Shown in pieces: positions 56,458-64,000 of a stretch of DNA of 64,000 nucleotides. Position 1 is the first letter of the stretch, and each line of letters starts with the position of its first letter. A model generated the notes under the pieces. The model was not told the DNA's origin. It worked only from the letters and a program-made list of their open reading frames with translations, and ran no database searches. Source of the stretch: Methylococcales bacterium (GTDB lineage: Bacteria > Pseudomonadota > Gammaproteobacteria > Methylococcales > Methylomonadaceae); assembly GCA_028712795.1 (NCBI GenBank), contig JAQTPT010000004.1:62001-126000 (forward strand), given 5' to 3'. The translations under genes and the position numbers were made by a program.

Positions 56458-56997
56458 ATGGCGCTTAAGTCAACCATTTATAAAGCCGACTGTCAGATAG
56501 CCGACATTGACAGAGGCTATTACCAGCCACATAACCTGACTATCGCACTACACCCGTCTGAAACAGAAGAGCGCATGATGGTGCGTTTGCTTGCTTTTGT
56601 GCTGAACGCCCACGAACACTTGCAATTCTGTAAAGGCTTGAGCGCTGATGATGAGCCTGATCTCTGGCAAAAAAACCTGACCGATGACATTGAGTTATGG
56701 ATTGATGTCGGTATGCCCGATGAGAAACGCATACGCAAGGCATCCAACCGGGCTGATAAAGTCATCATCTACTGTTATGGCGGACGTAATACGGTTTGGT
56801 GGAAACAAATTCAACCCAAACTGGAACGCTTTGCCCATTTGACTATCATTAATTTCCCTAAATCGGCTACCGATCAGCTCGCTCTGCTCGTAAAGCGCGT
56901 CATGCAACTACAATTCAGCCTCCAGGATGGTCAGATTTGGGTCAGTGACGATCAACAAACCGCTCACATCGTGCCTGAAATATGGCTTGATTACTAA
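56458..56997 (+). CDS. yaeQ: YaeQ family protein
   Basis: 179 residues, normal for YaeQ. Conserved stretches: [76 protein letters not shown]. Cytosolic PD-(D/E)XK-like fold by family; the E. coli protein was linked to compensation for RfaH loss, but its molecular role is unclear. It is 46 bases upstream of the ABC-F gene and may be cotranscribed with it. Confidence 0.95.
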   Translation: MALKSTIYKADCQIADIDRGYYQPHNLTIALHPSETEERMMVRLLAFVLNAHEHLQFCKGLSADDEPDLWQKNLTDDIELWIDVGMPDEKRIRKASNRADKVIIYCYGGRNTVWWKQIQPKLERFAHLTIINFPKSATDQLALLVKRVMQLQFSLQDGQIWVSDDQQTAHIVPEIWLDY

Positions 56998-57043
56998 TTT
57001 TTTAAAACGTACTTTTTTACCTTTCACCCTTGAGAACAACAAC

Positions 57044-58633
57044 TTGATTTCTACAGCTAACATCACCATGCAGTTTGGGGCCAAACCCCTGTTTGAAAAC
57101 GTCTCTGTCAAATTTGGCGACGGCAACCGCTACGGCCTGATTGGCGCGAATGGCTGCGGCAAGTCAACCTTCATGAAAATATTGAGCGGCGATTTGGAGC
57201 CGTCAGCCGGCAACGTCAGCATCAGCCCCCATGAGCGACTCGGAAATTTACGCCAGGATCAATTCGCCTATGAAGACCAACGGGTGTTGGACGTAGTTAT
57301 GATGGGGCACGCAGAAATGTGGGCGGCCATGTCCGAGCGCGACGCCATCTATGCCAATCTGGAGGCTTCCGAGGACGACTACATGCATGCCGCCGAACTG
57401 GAATCGGTATTCGCCGAATTCAACGGCTATACCGCCGAGTCACGCGCCAGTGAAATACTGCTGGGACTGGATATTCCGCTTGAACAGCATAATGGCCCAA
57501 TGAGCGCCGTAGCACCGGGCTGGAAGCTGCGTGTCCTGCTGGCTCAGGCATTGTTTTCCAATCCCGACATCATGCTGCTGGATGAGCCGACCAACAACCT
57601 GGACATCAACACCATACGCTGGCTTGAAGACATCCTGAACCAGCGTAATTGCACGATGATTATCATCTCGCATGACCGCCACTTTTTAAACAGTGTCTGT
57701 ACGCACATGGCCGATATGGATTATGGCGAATTGCGGGTTTATCCCGGCAATTATGACGACTACATGACCGCCGTAACCGAAGTGAGGGCAAGTCTGCTGG
57801 CAGGAAACGCCAAGAAAAAAGTCCAGATTGCGGAATTGCAAACTTTCGTCCGCCGCTTCTCCGCTAATGCCTCCAAAGCCAAACAAGCCACCTCGCGCGC
57901 CAAACAATTGGATAAAATCAAACTGGATGAAGTAAAACCCTCCAGCCGGGTCAACCCCTTTCTCCGCTTTGATCAGACCAAGAAACTGCACCGTTTAGCG
58001 CTGGAAGTTGAAAACTTAAGCAAAGGTTATGGTCAGCAGGAACCGCTCTTCAAAAACCTGAGCTTGATGATTCCGGTCGGTGAGCGCGTTGCTGTTATTG
58101 GTCCCAACGGTATTGGTAAATCAACCCTGCTACGTACTCTTGTTGGTGAGCTTGCACCCGACACCGGCGAGGTTAAATGGTCAGAAAACGCGGAAGTAGG
58201 CTATTTTGCCCAGGATCATGCCGAAGACTTCGCAGAAGATGCCACATTGATTGAGTGGATGAATCAATGGCGCAAGGAAACCGACGACGATCAAGCCTTG
58301 CGCGGTACGCTGGGACGTTTATTGTTCAGCGCTGACGACATCAACAAATCTGTTAAAGTCATCTCAGGTGGAGAACAGGGACGGATGTTGTTCGGCAAGC
58401 TGATCCTGCAAAAAAACAACATCATGGTATTGGACGAACCCACCAACCATCTCGACATGGAATCCATTGAATCGCTGAATACTGCCCTGGAAAATTACCC
58501 TGGCACCTTGATTTTTGTTAGCCATGACAGGGAGTTTGTGTCTTCACTGGCGACTCGGATTATCGAATTGACACCGACAGGCATCGTTGATTTTAATGGA
58601 AATTATGAAGACTATTTGAATAGCCAGGCATAA
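57044..58633 (+). CDS. ybiT: ABC-F family ATPase, YbiT type
   Basis: Soluble twin-ATPase ABC-F protein that acts on ribosomes. I take the TTG at 57044 ([20 protein letters not shown] follows), with GAGAA nine bases upstream, giving 529 residues (E. coli YbiT 530). Walker A sites GANGCGKST and GPNGIGKST; first signature region [19 protein letters not shown], second [17 protein letters not shown]; Walker [11 protein letters not shown] and [10 protein letters not shown]. The linker between domains is the usual charged helix pair. YbiT is involved in translation of difficult motifs; the exact role is family inference. Confidence 0.95.
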   Translation: MISTANITMQFGAKPLFENVSVKFGDGNRYGLIGANGCGKSTFMKILSGDLEPSAGNVSISPHERLGNLRQDQFAYEDQRVLDVVMMGHAEMWAAMSERDAIYANLEASEDDYMHAAELESVFAEFNGYTAESRASEILLGLDIPLEQHNGPMSAVAPGWKLRVLLAQALFSNPDIMLLDEPTNNLDINTIRWLEDILNQRNCTMIIISHDRHFLNSVCTHMADMDYGELRVYPGNYDDYMTAVTEVRASLLAGNAKKKVQIAELQTFVRRFSANASKAKQATSRAKQLDKIKLDEVKPSSRVNPFLRFDQTKKLHRLALEVENLSKGYGQQEPLFKNLSLMIPVGERVAVIGPNGIGKSTLLRTLVGELAPDTGEVKWSENAEVGYFAQDHAEDFAEDATLIEWMNQWRKETDDDQALRGTLGRLLFSADDINKSVKVISGGEQGRMLFGKLILQKNNIMVLDEPTNHLDMESIESLNTALENYPGTLIFVSHDREFVSSLATRIIELTPTGIVDFNGNYEDYLNSQA

Positions 58634-59109
58634 GGGAACTTCTAAAATCTGTTGGGCGTGCCGCGTTTTAAGTAAGTAGCCAATCGTTTCGCGCTTTTTT
58701 TGGTTTTTATGGATCAAATGATTTAGCCGATGCCGGTCGGGGTTTGTAACCCCGTTTTGAAGCACTAGGTTAAGTCTTTATTTTTTTGCTATATTCTTTA
58801 TTCGTACGACTGCAATTGGCCCAGGCGGTTTCGAAACATAAAAGTCACAATTTTGGCGGAAAGACTCAATCGATAGCTGTCAGAGTTACCCCTGTAAGTA
58901 GCCGGAAATATCAATAATTTACCCAGTTTTACAATCAATGGTGTAAATACCATTGATGGTGGTTTTATTTGTGCGTTTTAACTCAGTCTCGACCTTTAAC
59001 TGTCGTAGGAATTACATACATGATGAGCGTAAAATGTGACATGTACCGTCTACACTGCGTCTACATGAAAAATATATTAAAACAATAATATTGCAACATA
59101 TTGATTTTA
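58634..59109. other. Intergenic region between ybiT and tRNA-Thr
   Basis: 476 bases without a gene. Holds a terminator at 58738-58758 and a short inverted repeat (TGGTGTAAATACCATTGATGG, about 58940). Otherwise AT-rich and unremarkable. Confidence 0.5.
58738..58758 (+). terminator. Terminator downstream of ybiT
   Basis: CGGGGTT, loop TGT, AACCCCG, then TTTT. About 105 bases past the ybiT stop. Confidence 0.7.
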
Positions 59110-59185
<76 letters not shown>

Positions 59186-59503
59186 TTTAATACTCATCGT
59201 ACCTTAATGTGTCGCGACAAGCCTATTTAAAACTGGTGGTATACAGCGCAAATCATAATGATTTTTGTAGAGCATAAGCTATACCGAAAATATAAGAAAC
59301 TGAGGACACTGAATTTTTATCGGTCAAAACTCAAGCAAGCAAATAAGTTCTTTATGTTTTTTATTTATAATCGGCAGCGAGTGCCGAAGATTTAAAATGT
59401 GTGAAAATTAGTAATAACTTTCTAAAGTGTACCCGTATGAATACCCGAAACCGTTATTTTCTCTTTTTACCCAATTCCGTATTTTATAACTCATTGATTC
59501 AAT
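59186..59503. other. Spacer between two tRNA genes
   Basis: 318 bases, AT-rich, no gene or repeat seen. Long for a common tRNA transcript, so the two tRNAs are probably transcribed separately. Confidence 0.5.
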
Positions 59504-59580
<77 letters not shown>

Positions 59581-59677
59581 ACATTGAAATAATCTTTTGA
59601 AGCTGAAAGGATTTCGAACAAAATCCGTTAATTAGAGGAGATAAATTATACTACACAACCAGATTTACCGTAAGAAT

Positions 59678-60031
59678 CTAGTTGAGTAATTCTAAAATAT
59701 CTTCAAGCTCGACAATCATTTGGTGGATGAGTTGCTGCGCTTGGACTGTGTCTTCCTTGTTATTCCCATTCTTTAAATGGGCTCTGGCACCACTAATGGT
59801 GTAACCTTGCTCATATAACAATGCCCTGATTTGTCGTATCATCAACACTTCGTGACGCTGATAGTAGCGGCGATTGCCACGTCTTTTTACCGGACTCAGT
59901 CCGGTAAATTCTTGCTCCCAATAGCGAAGGACATGAGGTTTGACACCACACAACTCACTGACTTCGCCTATTGTGAAATACCGCTTTTCCGGAATGACCG
60001 GATATTCATTATTGTTACTCGGTTCCAGCAT
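59678..60031 (-). CDS. MerR family transcriptional regulator (ihfA-linked)
   Basis: 117 residues. The winged-helix MerR DNA-binding domain covers about residues 16-85: [62 protein letters not shown] short coiled C-terminus follows without metal-binding cysteines. This regulator follows ihfA in many gammaproteobacteria; its effector and targets are not known to me. The start overlaps ihfA by 17 bases. Confidence 0.93.
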   Translation of the reverse strand: MLEPSNNNEYPVIPEKRYFTIGEVSELCGVKPHVLRYWEQEFTGLSPVKRRGNRRYYQRHEVLMIRQIRALLYEQGYTISGARAHLKNGNNKEDTVQAQQLIHQMIVELEDILELLN

Positions 60032-60311
60032 AAGCTTCTACCCGGGCTTTTAATTTCTGCCCAGAGCGGAAAGTCACCACACGTCTGGCAGTTATGGGGA
60101 TTTCTTCGCCAGTTTTGGGGTTTCTGCCTGGACGACTGGTTTTATCGCGAAGCTCGAATTTTCCAAAACCGGAAATTTTTACTTGCTTACCCTGCTCCAA
60201 AGAACTTTTAATTTCTTCAAAAAAAAGCTCCACTAATTCTTTTGCTTCACGCTTGTTTAAACCTAGTTCGTCAAACAGTCTTTCAGCAAAATATGCTTTT
60301 GTTAATGCCAT
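60015..60311 (-). CDS. ihfA: Integration host factor subunit alpha
   Basis: DNA-bending nucleoid protein, partner of IhfB. 98 residues (E. coli 99). [20 protein letters not shown] start; [20 protein letters not shown] and [20 protein letters not shown] with the intercalating Pro are typical. It follows pheT by 3 bases, the usual pheST-ihfA operon. Confidence 0.98.
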   Translation of the reverse strand: MALTKAYFAERLFDELGLNKREAKELVELFFEEIKSSLEQGKQVKISGFGKFELRDKTSRPGRNPKTGEEIPITARRVVTFRSGQKLKARVEAYAGTE

Positions 60312-60314
60312 AAA

Positions 60315-62690
60315 TTAATCCCTCAGCTTTGCATTTTTTTCGTTGGTCAATAAGGTTAACAGCCTGCTTACGATAGCGTCAACTTCTGTGTCTGTTAATG
60401 TTTGTGTATCATCTTGCATGATTAAACTTAAGGCTACGCTTTTACTGTCTTCTTCGATACCTTTACCTCGGAAGATGTCAAAAACGATTACATCTTGTAA
60501 GTTCGGCTCCGCACTGCCTTTAATGCAGTTGATTAGTTCACTGGCAGAAATATCTTCTTTAACAATCAAGGCTAAATCGCGCCGTACCGATGGATATTTT
60601 GACAGCGGATTAAATACTGGAATATGTTTATTCAGTAACAGGTTTTGATCCAGTTCAAATAGAAAAACTTGCGAATCAAAACCTAATTTTTTTTCCAGAT
60701 TAGGATGCAGCATGCCGATCCATCCTATTCTTTCGCCATGGGGCGATAAAATCTCAGCTGTTTGTCCTGGATGCAATGCAGATTGCTGCGCTGATGAAAA
60801 TTTTACCTGACAACCAGTCAATACAAATATTGCTTCTATATCCGCTTTGCAGTCAAAAAAATCAACTTTTCGGGCCTTTTCGCCCCATTGCTCGGTGTAA
60901 GCAGCCCCTAAAACCAGGCCGGCCAGCATTTTTTGTTGATGTATCCCGTCGTCTTCAATAGTAAATCGTAGCCCCGATTCAAATAGCCTGACTCTGTTTT
61001 GCTGGCGGTTGGTGTTGTAAAGGGCCGCTTTTAACAAGCCGCACCAAAGCGTAGTCCGCATTACAGCCATTTCCGTAGAAATTGGATTTTTTAGTCGGAT
61101 AACTTCTGTTTCTGGTGCGATGGTCTTCTGGATATCTTCATCAACAAAACTGTAAGTAATGGCTTCCTGATAGCCCCGGTCAACCAGCAAATCTTTAACG
61201 CGGTCTATGTCCAACATCGCTTCGGTTGCCGGGCTTAATTCGGAACGCATTAATAAACTGTTGTTAGGCAAGTTATTATAACCATAGATACGCGCTATTT
61301 CTTCAATTAAGTCTGCCTCAATAGCAATATCAAAGCGGAAACCTGGCGGGATTATTTGCCAGCCATCCATTTGCGTTTGGACAGACATGCCCAAGCGTTG
61401 AAATATATCCACGACGTGTTCATCAGCCAAAGCAATACCCAGCGTTTTTTCTATGCGTTGCCGCCTTAAAAAGACAACCTTGCGTTCAGTTAGTGCAGCG
61501 CGGGTAGTGAGCTCTGTAATTGGGCCTGCGCCGCCGCCGGCAACATTAATAAGCAATTGAGTCGCCCGCTCAATGGCTCTTGTTTGTAGAGTGGCATCAA
61601 CACCCCGTTCAAAACGATGGGATGAATCCGTATGCAAACCATATCTGCGTGCCTTGCCGGCAATAGCTTGTGGGGCAAAAAATGCGCATTCCAAAAATAC
61701 TGATTGAGTTTCGTCATTGACAGCAGAATCACTGCCACCCATGATACCGGCAAGCGCTAAGGCTTTTTTATCGTCGGCAATAACCAGGGCTTCATTGTCC
61801 AGTTTAATGACCTGATTATTTAATAAGGTCACGCATTCATCAGTTTTAGCCCAGCGCACAGTAATATTACCCGAAAGCTTTTCCGCATCAAATACATGCA
61901 AGGGCTGTCCCAACTCTAAAAGCACGTAATTAGTTACATCGACCAAAGGCCCCAGGCTTCTTAATCCTGACCGCCGCAAACGTTCCTGCATCCAGTGGGG
62001 CGTCACTGCTTGGGCATTTACACCTTTAATCAAGCGGCCCAGATAACGGGGGCAGGCCTCAGTGGCTTCTACTGAGACCGCCAACACGTCTTGATGACTG
62101 ATTGGAGCAATTTCGACCTGGGTTGTTAACCATTCCGTCTTGTTTAGTACGGCGACTTCGCGCGCCAATCCTTCAACGCACAGGCAATCGGCCCGGTTAG
62201 GCGTTAAATCAACTTCTATGATGGTGTCATTTAGCGATAAATAATCGCGAATATCAACACCAACGGGCGCATCGCTCGCTAACTCCATTAAACCATTGGC
62301 ATCCGAAGCCAAGCCCAGTTCCTTTTCTGAACACAACATACCAAAGGATTCTTCGCCACGCAATGTTGATTTTTTTATTTTAAAATCACCCGGCAACACT
62401 GCGCCGATTAATGCCGCAGGAATTTTTAAGCCAACCCGTACATTACTCGCGCCGCAGACAATTTGCAAGGGCTCGGCTTCACCAACCGCAACCTGACAAA
62501 CGCGCAGTCGGTCCGCATCGGGATGTTGCTGCATGGATAATACTTCACCAATGACGACGCCGCTGAATTTTGCCGCGGCAGGCTCGACCGAATCGACTTC
62601 CAGACCTGCCATAGTCAATTGTTCGACTAATTCTTCTGTACTTATCGCCGGATTGACATACGATCTTAACCAGGCTTCACTGATTTGCAT
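60315..62690 (-). CDS. pheT: Phenylalanyl-tRNA synthetase beta subunit
   Basis: 791 residues (E. coli 795). Domains: EMAP-type tRNA-binding domain at about 40-150 (GVVIGEVLSMQQHPDADRLR), B3/B4 editing region about 210-395 with ECAFFAPQAIAGKARRYGLH and SSHRFERGVD, B5 about 400-475, the synthetase-like core, and the FDX-ACB anticodon domain at the C-terminus (FNPLSKYPSVRRDLALIVKE). 28 bases after pheS. Confidence 0.98.
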   Translation of the reverse strand: MQISEAWLRSYVNPAISTEELVEQLTMAGLEVDSVEPAAAKFSGVVIGEVLSMQQHPDADRLRVCQVAVGEAEPLQIVCGASNVRVGLKIPAALIGAVLPGDFKIKKSTLRGEESFGMLCSEKELGLASDANGLMELASDAPVGVDIRDYLSLNDTIIEVDLTPNRADCLCVEGLAREVAVLNKTEWLTTQVEIAPISHQDVLAVSVEATEACPRYLGRLIKGVNAQAVTPHWMQERLRRSGLRSLGPLVDVTNYVLLELGQPLHVFDAEKLSGNITVRWAKTDECVTLLNNQVIKLDNEALVIADDKKALALAGIMGGSDSAVNDETQSVFLECAFFAPQAIAGKARRYGLHTDSSHRFERGVDATLQTRAIERATQLLINVAGGGAGPITELTTRAALTERKVVFLRRQRIEKTLGIALADEHVVDIFQRLGMSVQTQMDGWQIIPPGFRFDIAIEADLIEEIARIYGYNNLPNNSLLMRSELSPATEAMLDIDRVKDLLVDRGYQEAITYSFVDEDIQKTIAPETEVIRLKNPISTEMAVMRTTLWCGLLKAALYNTNRQQNRVRLFESGLRFTIEDDGIHQQKMLAGLVLGAAYTEQWGEKARKVDFFDCKADIEAIFVLTGCQVKFSSAQQSALHPGQTAEILSPHGERIGWIGMLHPNLEKKLGFDSQVFLFELDQNLLLNKHIPVFNPLSKYPSVRRDLALIVKEDISASELINCIKGSAEPNLQDVIVFDIFRGKGIEEDSKSVALSLIMQDDTQTLTDTEVDAIVSRLLTLLTNEKNAKLRD

Positions 62691-62718
62691 GATTCAAGTT
62701 TTCCTGTGTAACGGCAAC

Positions 62719-63750
<1,032 letters not shown>

Positions 63751-63787
63751 TTAAAATTTAGGGAATGGTGAAATTGAAAAAGGGGTA

Positions 63788-63831
63788 TCAGGATAAAATC
63801 CTGAACAACCCGCCACGGAAAGCGGCGGGTT
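63788..63831 (-). terminator. Two hairpins between rplT and pheS (terminator/attenuator candidate)
   Basis: On the minus strand AACCCGCC / GGCGGGTT (63831-63807) is followed by TCAGGAT-TTT-ATCCTGA (63804-63788) and then ACCCCTTTTTC. The second stem with the T run looks like a terminator between rplT and pheS. In E. coli a Phe-rich leader peptide works at this place; no ATG-started Phe-rich leader is seen here, so simple partial termination is likelier. Confidence 0.6.
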
Positions 63832-63841
63832 GGCGTGTCAC

Positions 63842-64000
63842 TTAAGAAACAGGACTTTGATTGGCTTTAGCAATTTCTGCTATTTTGCCAAATGATTCAA
63901 TGTCACGAACAGCGATATCAGCTAAAACCTTACGGTCAATCTTTACATTGGCTTTTGTTAAGCCATTGATCAGGCGGCTATAAGAAATCCCGTACATGCG
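63842..64000 (-). CDS. rplT: 50S ribosomal protein L20 (5' part missing)
   Basis: Only the last 52 or so residues are in the window: [40 protein letters not shown] and the ending ANQSPVS. This is the conserved C-terminal half of L20, which in many bacteria also controls its own operon (infC-rpmI-rplT). The gene continues beyond the right edge. Confidence 0.96.
   Translation of the reverse strand, partial: RMYGISYSRLINGLTKANVKIDRKVLADIAVRDIESFGKIAEIAKANQSPVS

Noticed and set aside
63751..63841. Phe leader peptide of a pheS attenuator
   Set aside because: No ATG-started, Phe-rich short frame is present between rplT and pheS, although a terminator-like hairpin is.

Overview
The window reads as a chromosomal, mostly housekeeping segment of a gammaproteobacterium. 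The evidence is the fused nuoCD gene, the pilMNOPQ-aroK-aroB order, the rpsB-tsf-pyrH-frr-uppS-cdsA-dxr-rseP run, the pheS-pheT-ihfA-merR run, and the presence of YaeQ, DUF1244, DUF2956 and YciB families. No gene here diagnoses the lifestyle. A Methylococcales-type bacterium is my low-confidence guess from gene order and the style of the dispersed repeats.

Layout. 1-12.5 kb: proton-pumping NADH:quinone oxidoreductase operon nuoA-B-CD-E-F-G-H-I-J-K-L-M on the minus strand, cut by the left edge inside nuoM. 12.7-22.5 kb (minus): DUF411 copper-type protein, hemE, a DamX-like ATPase, aroB, aroK and the type IV pilus assembly operon pilMNOPQ. 22.5-23.8 kb: 1.3 kb without a convincing gene, where related genomes usually carry ponA. 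23.8-27.1 kb (minus): rpmE, ampG, nhaD. 27.2-31.2 kb (plus): sulfite/nitrite reductase-like hemoprotein, DUF934 and recJ. 31.2-32.6 kb: a repeat-rich patch holding a broken 3' fragment of ppsA, a nested palindrome and a MITE-like element. 32.6-37 kb: yciB-yciI-bolA-PPIase, DUF1244, threonine aldolase, DUF2956. 37-40 kb: accessory patch with an unrecognised 511-residue membrane protein and a gene relic bracketed by repeats. 40-43.4 kb (minus): glnD and map, with a heptamer repeat array touching the map start. 43.7-52 kb (plus): rpsB to rseP, then dsbC in the place where bamA is usual. 52-55.3 kb: accessory patch with a large membrane/pentapeptide-repeat protein that is frameshifted in an A tract, then a decayed mazEF toxin-antitoxin pair. 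55.5-64 kb: ssb, yaeQ, an ABC-F ATPase (ybiT), tRNA-Thr, tRNA-Pro, a MerR-like regulator, ihfA, pheT, pheS and the 3' end of rplT.

How the genes fit together. Most of the window is core machinery: respiration, tetrapyrrole and shikimate synthesis, type IV pili, translation, isoprenoid and phospholipid precursors, and periplasmic folding. The unusual content lies in three accessory patches (31.2-32.6, 37-40 and 52-55.3 kb), rich in palindromic repeats and decaying genes. I found no CRISPR array, prophage, complete insertion sequence or clear multi-gene novel system. The best candidates for undescribed biology are the membrane/pentapeptide protein at 52.2-54.7 kb and the 511-residue membrane protein at 37.8-39.3 kb.
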